Position numbers and translations under genes: made by a program. Below are positions 1 to 6,633 of a stretch of 7,752 nt of DNA, piece by piece (the first letter of the stretch is position 1; each line of letters begins with the position of its first letter). Origin of the DNA: Thermoplasmata archaeon (lineage in GTDB: Archaea; Thermoplasmatota; Thermoplasmata; SG8-5; JAGLSY01); assembly GCA_023137005.1 (NCBI GenBank), contig JAGLQE010000070.1, positions 1 through 7,752 on the forward strand. Direction: 5' to 3'. The notes below the pieces were generated by a model, which saw only the letters and a program-made list of their open reading frames with translations, did no database searches and was not told where the DNA came from.

Positions 1-2
1 TA

Positions 3-512
3 GTGGAAATGAAAAATAAAAATGTCAAGATGCTCATAGTGGGGAAAGGAAATGATATGAAAAATCTGCGATCTATAGTAAGAAAAAAAGGTCTAGGAAA
101 AAAGATCATTTTTACAGGTTTTGTAAAAGCTGAAAAAATACGTGATTATATTCGATCAGCAGACGTGGGACTCTCACCGATCATTCCTTTATCTATCTAT
201 AAGGTTAGCTCACCCACTAAATTAGTAGAATATATGGGCGAGGGGATACCTGTGGTAGGCAATAATATTCCTGAACAAAAGAGAATAATAAGTTTAAGCA
301 AAGGGGGAATATGCACTCCCTATGATCCGAAAAAATTCGCAGATGCGATTCTTAAAATACTAGATGACAGCAATTTGGCTAATAAAATGGGAGAACAAGG
401 AAGAGAATTTATAAAGAAGAATAGAGGATATGATGTATTGGCTACTGGCCTTGAAAATGAATATATAAAAAGATGTGGCCAGTCAAGAGGTCACGGTGAT
501 ATTGATGTGTAA
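3..512 (+). CDS. Glycosyltransferase, GT4-like, C-terminal domain (5' truncated by window edge)
   Basis: This is the C-terminal, nucleotide-sugar-binding half of a GT-B fold glycosyltransferase (group 1 / GT4 style). About 169 codons are visible. The reading frame is open to the window edge, so the GTG at 3 is probably internal and the N-terminal acceptor domain lies outside. Visible family marks are the strand VKMLIVGKG (residues 8-16), the turn IIFTGFV (35-41) before a helix, SADVGLSP (52-59), and KLVEYMGEGIPVV (74-86), which corresponds to the second Glu region of the EX7E donor-binding motif. The first Glu of that motif is not evident; an SSP stretch stands where EGFGxP is usual. The tail (from about 155) is polar and unremarkable. 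It would transfer a sugar from a nucleotide donor to a lipid-linked glycan at the cytoplasmic face. The stop lies 3 nt before the methyltransferase start, indicating co-transcription. Donor and acceptor cannot be told from sequence. Base composition is AT-rich, like the next two genes. Confidence 0.85.
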   Translation: MEMKNKNVKMLIVGKGNDMKNLRSIVRKKGLGKKIIFTGFVKAEKIRDYIRSADVGLSPIIPLSIYKVSSPTKLVEYMGEGIPVVGNNIPEQKRIISLSKGGICTPYDPKKFADAILKILDDSNLANKMGEQGREFIKKNRGYDVLATGLENEYIKRCGQSRGHGDIDV

Positions 513-515
513 GGG

Positions 516-1322
516 ATGGTAGACATGAAAGATGCTAAGTCAAAAGTAAATGGGAATGGAGATGGCCTTTCAGTGCAAGATATTATCAAGTCTTATGATG
601 AAATATGGGGAAAAAGTAGGGAAGAAGAAACCAGCCTTGGATGGAAATATGACCAAGGTAGACTGCATAAAACGATCTTGAAAAATTTAAAATATCATGA
701 TAAAAAAGAGAAGGTGAAAATATTAGAGGTCGGATGTGGTAAAGGGGATTTGACAGAGAAGCTGGCTGGTATGTTTTCAGATACTTTCGCCTTAGATATA
801 TCGACCACTGGCGTGGCAAATACTTTAGATAGGACAAAAGGAAAAGTGAATTTGGTAATAACTGACGCAACACGGCTACCTTTTAAATCGAATTTTTTTG
901 ATATCATTATCTGTTCCGAGGTCATTGAGCATATTCCGGAGAAAAAAAAAGTAATATTAGAGTTCAATAGAATAATGTGCAAAGGGGGAGCTCTGATATT
1001 AACAACTCCAAATCCTTATTCCATACGTGGCTATTGTGCAAATATAGTGGGGAAATTGCGCAATTTCCAAGAAGAGGAGCAACAAATAATCAATGAGTTG
1101 ATCATACCGAAGACCTTTACAAAAGACCTAACAAATTTTTTTTACATTAAACAAACCAAGGGTCTCGTATTTAATCTTCCTTTCATGGAGCAGATTGGGC
1201 ACTTCCCCAGATCTATTCAACAAATATTATTGTTCAGTAATAGAATCTCAAATAGCATAGAAGAGCGAGATAAATTCCAAAGGTGGGCTCAATATCTATG
1301 TTTTTATTGTATCAAAAAATGA
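516..1322 (+). CDS. Class I SAM-dependent methyltransferase (Methyltransf_11/UbiE-like)
   Basis: A 268-residue Rossmann-fold methyltransferase. Motif I is ILEVGCGKG (residues 69-77), which binds SAM. The acidic ribose-binding strand is FALDIS (91-96). Motif II is TDATRLPF (116-123). FDIIICSEVIEHI (128-140) is the typical motif with the VIEH core, and GGALILTTPNP (157-167) is the post-core strand. The region after about 170 is less conserved and probably forms the acceptor lid. It follows the glycosyltransferase by 3 nt and ends 30 nt from the convergent flippase gene, so it most likely methylates a glycan, sugar intermediate or lipid carrier made by this locus; this role is inferred from neighbours only. 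The start is uncertain. ATG at 516 is the longest, but ATG at 525 sits about 5 nt after GGATGGT, a better-placed ribosome binding site, and would remove only three residues. The gene is AT-rich, with homopolymer runs. Confidence 0.9.
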   Translation: MVDMKDAKSKVNGNGDGLSVQDIIKSYDEIWGKSREEETSLGWKYDQGRLHKTILKNLKYHDKKEKVKILEVGCGKGDLTEKLAGMFSDTFALDISTTGVANTLDRTKGKVNLVITDATRLPFKSNFFDIIICSEVIEHIPEKKKVILEFNRIMCKGGALILTTPNPYSIRGYCANIVGKLRNFQEEEQQIINELIIPKTFTKDLTNFFYIKQTKGLVFNLPFMEQIGHFPRSIQQILLFSNRISNSIEERDKFQRWAQYLCFYCIKK

Positions 1323-1380
1323 TATATTGTAGAGCCTTTATTAAGAAGCCGATTATCGGTTAATTAGAATATTTTTTATT
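1310..1380. terminator. Bidirectional terminator region between convergent genes
   Basis: Only 30 nt separate the stop codons of the methyltransferase (+) and flippase (-). Archaeal termination relies mainly on T-tracts. On the + strand a short hairpin, CCGA-TTA-TCGG (1349-1359), is followed by the T6 run at 1372-1377. On the minus strand, the run of A at 1314-1319 reads as T6 about 35 nt after the flippase stop, flanked by the inverted arms TATCA (1310-1314) and TGATA (1320-1324). Each strand's T-run therefore lies inside or at the end of the opposing gene. The hairpins are weak and the call rests on the T-runs and position. Confidence 0.4.
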
Positions 1381-2669
1381 AGGCTTGGAAGGATAGCGAT
1401 CGTCACAGTGGACCGAGTTATCAATATTGCCCAAGCTAAGCCAATTAATCCTAAATCATTTATTAATATATAACCTAATGAAAGGAGGCTTATAGCAATA
1501 AATGCATTTATCATAATGATTACATTTGTTTTTTTCTGTATTCTCTTCATAGTGATATAAAATGTATTGATAGTTATTGGAATAGCTGATAGAGATAATA
1601 ATTGTAATGTTGCATATCCATTATCAGAATATCCGCTCCCAAATAATGATAGGATATCCTCACCAAAAATAATTATAATAATTATAAGCGGAATGAGTAG
1701 TGTAAAAGAGAAAGCCATTGAACTCTTAAGGTCGGTTAAAAATTTTCCTTCATTCCTAGATCCTTCAGCAAAAAGCGAAGTAGCAACGGATAAGGATGCT
1801 TTTGATATCATTCCGGATATTGCCAGGGCTATGAAAAAATAAGCTGTATTACTGGCAGATAGTATATTGGTTATTAAAAGAGGGAAAAGCAATACCGGAG
1901 TTGCAGAAAGTAGAGTCGCGATGTGGTTGGAGAAGGAGAAGGAAAATATCTCAGATATCAATTTTTTGTTAATAGAAAAGCCAAATGAATAGCCTGGTTG
2001 AAGTTTGGGTAAGAAGAAGAATATGCCTATAATGAATGAAAATAAAGTTGCGATTATGAAAGATGAGAATATACCGACCGAAGCAAATGAGACCAATAAG
2101 ATCGCAAAAATAATTTTTAAAATACCAATTATTATAGAATCTTTGATCAAAACATACTTGGCTCCTCTGGCAGCTACAAATATATTAGTTAATAATCCAG
2201 ATATTGTCCAGATCGCAACAAAAAGTAGGACAGAAATAATCCATAAAGGACTGTCAAGTAAGAAAATAAGATCTGGAGCCCAAAATGGTAAACCCAATAG
2301 GAAGATACTGCCAAGGATGATCGAGAGTATGATAGTAACACTGAAGCATGAATTAACCATGCTTTTAAATCTCGAAGGTTTGGATTGCGGAAGGTATCTT
2401 ATCAAACCTATCTCAAAGCCAAGGCTAGCAATCAGAGAAAGTAATGAAACAGTTGATATCACAGTTATGGCCAAGCCAATATAGACATCCGCTTCTAGCT
2501 CTCCATAGACTGAGGAATAATATCTCGCAATAATTATCCAAAATATAAATCCAAAGGCAGATGCTGATATGCTATTGATCATTAAATATAAAGCATTCCT
2601 TTTAAGTGAGGATTCCCACATTTCTCTAATAGATAGTTTCTGTTTGATAAGCGTCCAAGAACTGGTCAT
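1353..2669 (-). CDS. Lipid-linked oligosaccharide flippase, MOP superfamily (Wzx-like)
   Basis: A 438-residue, very hydrophobic membrane protein with about twelve predicted helices (roughly 26-48, 62-90, 108-128, 142-166, 178-198, 200-220, 241-270, 275-298, 317-336, 350-372, 382-402, 405-427). The N-terminal RNALYLMINSISAS (24-37) and the loop SLFAEGSRNEG (298-308) match archaeal polysaccharide-biosynthesis flippases, where a FAEGS segment after helix 8 is common. Such proteins move undecaprenyl- or dolichyl-linked oligosaccharides from the cytoplasmic to the outer face. At 12 helices it is on the short side for a family that often has 12-14. The ATG at 2669 follows GAGG by 4 nt. It is the last gene of the minus-strand cluster, 21 nt after the epimerase, but its base composition is much more AT-rich than that gene, including an Ile run at 329-334 built from ATA/ATT codons (near 1665-1690). 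Substrate is unknown. A MATE drug exporter is less likely given the neighbours. Confidence 0.88.
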   Translation of the reverse strand: MTSSWTLIKQKLSIREMWESSLKRNALYLMINSISASAFGFIFWIIIARYYSSVYGELEADVYIGLAITVISTVSLLSLIASLGFEIGLIRYLPQSKPSRFKSMVNSCFSVTIILSIILGSIFLLGLPFWAPDLIFLLDSPLWIISVLLFVAIWTISGLLTNIFVAARGAKYVLIKDSIIIGILKIIFAILLVSFASVGIFSSFIIATLFSFIIGIFFFLPKLQPGYSFGFSINKKLISEIFSFSFSNHIATLLSATPVLLFPLLITNILSASNTAYFFIALAISGMISKASLSVATSLFAEGSRNEGKFLTDLKSSMAFSFTLLIPLIIIIIIFGEDILSLFGSGYSDNGYATLQLLSLSAIPITINTFYITMKRIQKKTNVIIMINAFIAISLLSLGYILINDLGLIGLAWAILITRSTVTIAILPSLIKNILINR

Positions 2670-2690
2670 ATTTCCTCAATTAAATATATA

Positions 2691-3632
2691 TTATCCATTA
2701 TCTGTTCTACACAAGTGGACTATCGTCTCTTTCAAGCCATCTTCCATCTCATAATCCGGTCTATACCCCATCAGTTCCTCGGCCTTAGATATGTCCGCCA
2801 GAGAATGCTTCACATCCCCCTCTCTTGTATCCGCATATGTTGGCTTAACATCTTTTTCCATATATTGAGCCATCAATCGGATCAGCTCATTCAAGGAGAT
2901 TCTCTTTCCTCCGGCTACATTGACAACTTGCCCATCAGCCTTCTCGGACAAAGCCGCCAGTATGGTTCCCTTGGCCGTGTCCTTGACATAGGTGAAATCC
3001 CTTGTTTGCTCACCATCACCAAATACCGTGGGTGACTGGCCTGCCTCTATCATGGAAATGAATTTAGGGATCACTGCCGCATATTCTGAATCAGGATCCT
3101 GCCTGGGCCCGAACACATTGAAGTAACGGACAGCAGTGGTCCGAAGGCCATATACCTTGTAGAACACACTGCAATAATATTCTCCAGTAAGCTTGGTCAC
3201 AGCATAGGGAGATAGGGGATCGGGCATCATGGTCTCGATCTTGGGAAGTGTGGGAGTATCCCCATAAACTGAAGATGAGGAGGCGAGAACAACCTTCTTC
3301 ACTCCCTCATCCTTGGCCGCTACCAGGATATTCAAAGTACCGTTGATGTTCATTTCATTGCTGGTGACCGGGTCCCTAACACTCCTTGGAACGCTTGGTA
3401 AAGCTCCCAAATGAAAAACATAGTCTATGCCCTTCATTGCCTCTTTGACCGTGTCTAGATCGGCTATAGACCCCTCTATGAACGTGTGTTTCAATCCATC
3501 CAGGTTCTCTATCTTTCCAGTGGAAAGGTTATCCAGAACCACCATCTCATTGGTCTTATGAAGTTCCTCTACCAGATTGGAGCCGATGAACCCTGCTCCT
3601 CCAGTAACGAGTACCTTTTTATTTTGCATCAC
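2691..3632 (-). CDS. UDP-N-acetylglucosamine 4-epimerase-like SDR protein (WbpP/TviC type)
   Basis: An extended short-chain dehydrogenase of 312-313 residues. NAD-binding TGGAGFIGSN (residues 10-19) opens the protein. ASSSSVYGD (117-125) supplies the catalytic Ser region and SPYAVTK (141-147) the YxxxK pair (Tyr143, Lys147). RYFNVFGPRQDP (169-180), SEYAAVIPKF (182-191) and GDGEQTRDFTYV (205-216) are the substrate-domain blocks. These blocks, and the sequence YGDTPTLPKIE, resemble the WbpP/TviC UDP-GlcNAc/GalNAc (or uronic acid) 4-epimerases more than GalE. It would interconvert gluco and galacto forms of UDP-HexNAc or of its uronic acid in the cytoplasm. The start is GTG at 3632 or ATG at 3629; both lie downstream of a strong GAGGAGGT site inside the dehydrogenase gene, whose end this gene overlaps by 11-14 nt. 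Substrate direction cannot be settled from sequence; UDP-glucose 4-epimerase remains possible. Confidence 0.9.
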   Translation of the reverse strand: MMQNKKVLVTGGAGFIGSNLVEELHKTNEMVVLDNLSTGKIENLDGLKHTFIEGSIADLDTVKEAMKGIDYVFHLGALPSVPRSVRDPVTSNEMNINGTLNILVAAKDEGVKKVVLASSSSVYGDTPTLPKIETMMPDPLSPYAVTKLTGEYYCSVFYKVYGLRTTAVRYFNVFGPRQDPDSEYAAVIPKFISMIEAGQSPTVFGDGEQTRDFTYVKDTAKGTILAALSEKADGQVVNVAGGKRISLNELIRLMAQYMEKDVKPTYADTREGDVKHSLADISKAEELMGYRPDYEMEDGLKETIVHLCRTDNG

Positions 3633-4977
3633 GTGTAAAACCTCCTCGGCCTATCCCTCTGTAGACAAAGCCTTGGTCCATTGCCTCATTGGGAGAGAAT
3701 AGATGTCTGGTATCTACCAGAAGTGACTGGGGCTTCATCATCCCCTTGATCTCGCTCAATTTCAGATCCTTGAACTCATCATGAAGTGTGTGTAATATCA
3801 CACAATCAGCATCTTTGAGAGTCTCATCCATACTATGGCCAGTTATTCCAAAAGCAGTCTCTATGTCATTGTCCTCGACAAAGGGATCATGAGCGGATAT
3901 CTTGGCCTTCATTTTCAAGAGGGTTTGGATTATCTTCTTGGCTGGTGATTCCCTAAGATCTCCTGTATTTGCCTTGTAGGATACGCCCAGGATAGCTATC
4001 TTGGAGCCGTTGACCGGACTTCCCAATTCATTCAGGCCATCGATTACCAGATCGACCACGTACAGCGGCATACTGTCATTTATAGACCTTCCAGCCAGTA
4101 TTAGTTTTGGATGGTATCCCAGCTCTTTGGCCTTGTGAGTGAGATAGTATGGATCCACGGGTAGACAGTGTCCTCCCACTCCTGGTCCAGGATACAATTT
4201 CATGAAATTCCACTTGGTCGAAGCTGCCTCGATTACGGATATGGTATCCAAACCCATCCTCTGAAATATCATAGCCAGCTCATTGAACAGAGCTATATTC
4301 AGATCTCTTTGGATATTCTCGATCACCTTGGCAGCCTCGGCGGTCTCTATATCCTTTACCACGACCACATCCTTCTTGATGATGGTCTGATACAGAGCCT
4401 TGGCCCTATTTGCCCATTCGAGGTTTATAGCACCAACTATCCTTGTAACCTGCTCGATGGTGTGCTCCTTGTCCCCGGGATTATATCTCTCCGGGCAGTA
4501 TGCGAGTCCGAAATCCTCACCTGCCTTGAGACCCCCGCTCTCGAGAATTGGCAGGACCAGATCCTTGGTCGTGCCGGGGAAAGTGGTGGATTCCAGGATG
4601 ATCAATTGTCCCTTCTTCAAACTCCGTGATACGGCCTCACTGGCAGATACAACATAGCTTAGGTCCGGGTCCTTTGTCTCTGTGACAGGCGTTGGAACTA
4701 TGACAAGGACTATGTCCGCTGCCTCAACTGCAGCCAGGGCATCTGTTGTTATCTCAAGTTTTCCTTTGTCCAGTACCGAGCGCAGTTGCTTGCGGAGATC
4801 CTCATCATCTGTGGGTTGGAGTGCCTGAGAGAGTTCCCTCACTTTCTTTTCATCGATATCCACTCCGATCACTTCAAAGCCCTGCTCACAGAAATGTACA
4901 GCTGTGGGCAACCCAACATAGCCCAGTCCTATGATGCATATCTTCGCCGTTCTATCTATTATGTCCTGATTTGTCAT
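3619..4977 (-). CDS. UDP-N-acetyl-hexosamine 6-dehydrogenase (UDP-glucose/GDP-mannose dehydrogenase family, WbpO/TviB-like)
   Basis: A 452-residue enzyme, full length for the family. It oxidises C6 of a UDP-sugar to the uronic acid in two NAD-dependent steps. The NAD site is IGLGYVGLPTA (residues 16-26), with the acidic VDID at 39-42 binding ribose. VIVPTPV (92-98) and ESTTFPGTT (129-137) follow. CPERYNPG (161-168) and AEAAKVIEN (213-221, Lys217 and Asn221) mark the catalytic core. GPGVGGHCLPVDPYYL (264-279) contains the catalytic Cys271. GVSYKANTGDLRESPA (331-346) is the C-terminal UDP-binding signature. The block from GGHC through YHPKLILAGR resembles UDP-HexNAc dehydrogenases (WbpO, TviB, archaeal WecC-like) rather than plain UDP-glucose dehydrogenase. 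With the epimerase next to it, UDP-GalNAcA is the likeliest product; UDP-ManNAcA or UDP-GlcNAcA are alternatives. ATG at 4977 is fixed by an AGGTGATC site. Sample lines here reach about 60% G+C, far above the left end of the window. Confidence 0.93.
   Translation of the reverse strand: MTNQDIIDRTAKICIIGLGYVGLPTAVHFCEQGFEVIGVDIDEKKVRELSQALQPTDDEDLRKQLRSVLDKGKLEITTDALAAVEAADIVLVIVPTPVTETKDPDLSYVVSASEAVSRSLKKGQLIILESTTFPGTTKDLVLPILESGGLKAGEDFGLAYCPERYNPGDKEHTIEQVTRIVGAINLEWANRAKALYQTIIKKDVVVVKDIETAEAAKVIENIQRDLNIALFNELAMIFQRMGLDTISVIEAASTKWNFMKLYPGPGVGGHCLPVDPYYLTHKAKELGYHPKLILAGRSINDSMPLYVVDLVIDGLNELGSPVNGSKIAILGVSYKANTGDLRESPAKKIIQTLLKMKAKISAHDPFVEDNDIETAFGITGHSMDETLKDADCVILHTLHDEFKDLKLSEIKGMMKPQSLLVDTRHLFSPNEAMDQGFVYRGIGRGGFTRDAK
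3640..3647 (-). promoter_or_regulatory. Strong ribosome binding site for the epimerase, inside the dehydrogenase gene
   Basis: On the minus strand GAGGAGGT stands 7 nt before GTG (3632) and 10 nt before ATG (3629). It is complementary to the archaeal 16S 3' end. The same bases encode the Arg-Gly-Gly near the C-terminus of the dehydrogenase, so the two genes are interlocked and probably translationally coupled. The spacing slightly favours the GTG start. Confidence 0.75.
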
Positions 4978-4980
4978 TCA

Positions 4981-4988
4981 GATCACCT
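4981..4988 (-). promoter_or_regulatory. Ribosome binding site of the dehydrogenase
   Basis: The minus strand reads AGGTGATC, a full match to the archaeal anti-Shine-Dalgarno sequence, 3 nt before the ATG at 4977 (6 nt counted from the GGTG core). It occupies the 13-nt gap after the DUF1616 stop at 4991-4993 and confirms both the start choice and the archaeal origin. Confidence 0.8.
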
Positions 4989-4990
4989 GT

Positions 4991-5935
4991 TCAACTCACT
5001 GTTATCCAAATATGGTTCTCCAAGTATATGGATTGTTGTTGATCCTTGAATAGCTCAATGGTCATTCTATACTCTCCTGTAGCACTTATCTGGAAGGGAT
5101 ACAGAGCCTCATCCAGGCCCTCATGTTCAAGTACGACATCATAATTATACACTGTTCTGTTCTGCCTTTCACCTGTAGCATTGGTCAGATGTATGACTAT
5201 AGAATATCTCGTGGTCTCGTATTCATTGCATTTTATTCCTATTATCATGGTACCAGTCTGGTTCATTGTCAGATTGGTTGGGAGATCCTCTATTGTATGG
5301 TTCTGATCCATAATGTAAAATTCAGTAAAGGGTTCATTATTCGGGTCAGATGTGATAACATAGGCAAGGGCCATGAAGCTGATGATCAAGGCCAATACCA
5401 GAACAATGGTCAATGTTTTATCGACCTGTGTCCATTCTTTGAATTCCTTAGCAATACTTGGCTTGAACGATATGGAGTATCTTTCCACAGTAGGAAGCTG
5501 AGTGCGCCTGTACCATGCAAGGCCGGATGTGATAAAGATGAAGATGAAGATAGAAGTAACAATGGATATGAAAGAGATATCCCAGATGAAATTAAGGATA
5601 ATACCAATGAGTGGAACAATGGCCAGGCTCAGACCGAAACTGAGTGCCAGTCTTTCCAAATTATCAATACTTTTCCTTTCTTTTTTGATAATACCAGGGT
5701 CTTCAGAGGTATCGACAATGGGGTCAATACCAGGATCACCGGGCCAGAGTATGGATACAGTGGCATAACCTGGGAAGAATATTAAAAGTGGAATGCCGAG
5801 AACTATCCTTAGAATATTGCCATCCGGTAATGAGATCACAGCAACAACTGACAGAATGGTCAGAACAATGACCAATAATAGATCCATTGGGTGATCCTTG
5901 CTCCCCAGCATATCATTGATCTGAGACGAATTCAT
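4991..5935 (-). CDS. DUF1616 membrane protein with a sequon-rich extracellular domain
   Basis: A 314-residue membrane protein. Predicted helices are about 18-36, 41-62, 97-117, 120-141 and 174-194, followed by a soluble C-terminal domain of about 120 residues. IPLLIFFPGYATVSILWPG (48-66) and NLERLALSFGLSLAIVPLIG (92-111) are the typical DUF1616 blocks. With five helices the C-terminal domain should be outside, provided the N-terminus is inside. That domain carries five N-x-T sequons: Asn212, Asn221, Asn225, Asn252 and Asn259. It looks beta-rich, with alternating hydrophobic residues at 229-250 and 262-295, possibly an Ig-like fold (inference). DUF1616 has no settled function; members often occur near surface-polysaccharide genes. 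Its ATG overlaps the ABC ATPase stop (TAATG) and is preceded by GGTGGTGA, so the two are translationally coupled. This suggests, but does not show, that it is a membrane partner of that ATPase. Confidence 0.85.
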   Translation of the reverse strand: MNSSQINDMLGSKDHPMDLLLVIVLTILSVVAVISLPDGNILRIVLGIPLLIFFPGYATVSILWPGDPGIDPIVDTSEDPGIIKKERKSIDNLERLALSFGLSLAIVPLIGIILNFIWDISFISIVTSIFIFIFITSGLAWYRRTQLPTVERYSISFKPSIAKEFKEWTQVDKTLTIVLVLALIISFMALAYVITSDPNNEPFTEFYIMDQNHTIEDLPTNLTMNQTGTMIIGIKCNEYETTRYSIVIHLTNATGERQNRTVYNYDVVLEHEGLDEALYPFQISATGEYRMTIELFKDQQQSIYLENHIWITVS

Positions 5936-6603
5936 TATTCACCACCCCCCAGTACACCTTTCTTCAAATAATACTTCTTGTCCATGTAGCTTTCTACCGC
6001 TGGGTCGTGAGAGGCTATAATGACCGTGGCTCCAAATTCCTTATTTGCCTTTTTGAATGCTTCCATGACGATATCACAATTATCAATGTCCAAAGAGGCC
6101 GTGGGCTCATCAGCCAGTAATACATTTGGGCTATTGGCCAGCGCCCTTGCAACGGCCACACGCTGCCTTTCCCCACCACTTAACTCGTTCGGATACTTGC
6201 TGGAATATTCATAAAGATCAAAGGTCTTCAGTAATTCCCTGACCTTCCAGTCCCCATCATGCCATTTGGCTATCTTCATGGGCAATAGGACATTCTCAAA
6301 TACAGTAAGGTCGTTTATAAGATTGTGGGCCTGGAACACGATACCTATCTTGTGAAGGCGGATATTGGCCAGTTCCTTATTTGAAAGTTCGCCGGTATTG
6401 TATCCATTGAGGAATATCGTGCCCTTGGAAGGAGTGTCTATGCATCCTATGAGATTGAGCAGGGTGGTCTTACCACTGCCAGAACGACCTTTGATGAGGA
6501 CCATGTCATTGGCCTCGATGTCCATGTTTATACCTTTCAGTATATCTTTCCTCTGATCATAGGATTTCCAAACATCCTTAAGCACGATGTTCATCTGTTT
6601 CAT
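5935..6603 (-). CDS. ABC transporter ATP-binding protein (LolD/MacB/FtsE type)
   Basis: A complete 222-residue ABC ATPase. Walker A is GRSGSGKT (residues 39-46), the Q-loop glutamine is Gln91 in VFQAHNL, and the signature is LSGGERQRVAVARAL (141-155). Walker B with the catalytic Glu is VLLADEPTASLD (161-172, Glu166), and the switch His is His199 in IIASHDP. Its length and the strings LIGCIDTPSKG and LANIRLHKIGIVFQ place it with the LolD/MacB group, whose ATPases normally drive FtsX-like permeases that act on lipoproteins, peptides or envelope components. No such permease is present here. Instead the gene overlaps the DUF1616 gene by 1 nt. It is the first gene of the minus-strand operon and would carry the promoter at 6604-6760. 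ATG at 6603 lacks a strong ribosome binding site (GGAAGT about 6 nt upstream); an in-frame ATG nine bases downstream (6594) would lose three residues. Confidence 0.92.
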   Translation of the reverse strand: MKQMNIVLKDVWKSYDQRKDILKGINMDIEANDMVLIKGRSGSGKTTLLNLIGCIDTPSKGTIFLNGYNTGELSNKELANIRLHKIGIVFQAHNLINDLTVFENVLLPMKIAKWHDGDWKVRELLKTFDLYEYSSKYPNELSGGERQRVAVARALANSPNVLLADEPTASLDIDNCDIVMEAFKKANKEFGATVIIASHDPAVESYMDKKYYLKKGVLGGGE

Positions 6604-6633
6604 ATTGGTACTTCCAGCATCCCTCTGGGTCAG

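Larger units (their letters stand above)
1353..6603 (-). other. Putative five-gene surface-glycan operon
   Basis: ABC ATPase, DUF1616 protein, UDP-HexNAc dehydrogenase, 4-epimerase and flippase all lie on the minus strand with joints of -1, 13, -14 (or -11) and 21 nt. Each internal start has a ribosome binding site located in or next to the end of the previous gene. One promoter in 6604-6760 could serve all five. An AT-rich string (minus-strand TATATATTTAA, 2680-2690) before the flippase could be a second promoter but sits too close to its ATG to be convincing. Operon status is inferred from spacing. Confidence 0.65.

Noticed and set aside
3..512. The 5'-short glycosyltransferase as a genuine truncated or degenerate gene
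   Set aside because: The frame is open to the window edge and the visible part is an intact C-terminal domain, so the missing half is best explained by the window boundary.
1665..1690. AT-rich repetitive string (AATAATTAT units) as a possible repeat or regulatory element
   Set aside because: It encodes the Ile run of a membrane helix in the flippase and is explained by ATA/ATT codon use in an AT-rich gene.
2680..2690. TATA-like TATATATTTAA (minus strand) between epimerase and flippase as a separate flippase promoter
   Set aside because: It is about 10-20 nt before the flippase ATG, so a start site 25 nt downstream would fall inside the coding sequence. The AT richness of the surrounding module explains it.
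5123..5785. Long + strand open frame of 220 codons opposite the DUF1616 gene
   Set aside because: It is antisense to a gene with clear family blocks, membrane helices and start signals. Its translation is Cys/Tyr/Asn-rich with no recognisable domain, typical of a shadow frame.
6600..6620. Six-codon upstream reading frame (MLEVPI) on the minus strand whose TGA overlaps the ABC ATPase ATG
   Set aside because: The only purine-rich string, AGAGGG, directly abuts its ATG, which is too close for a ribosome binding site, and a frame this short is expected by chance.
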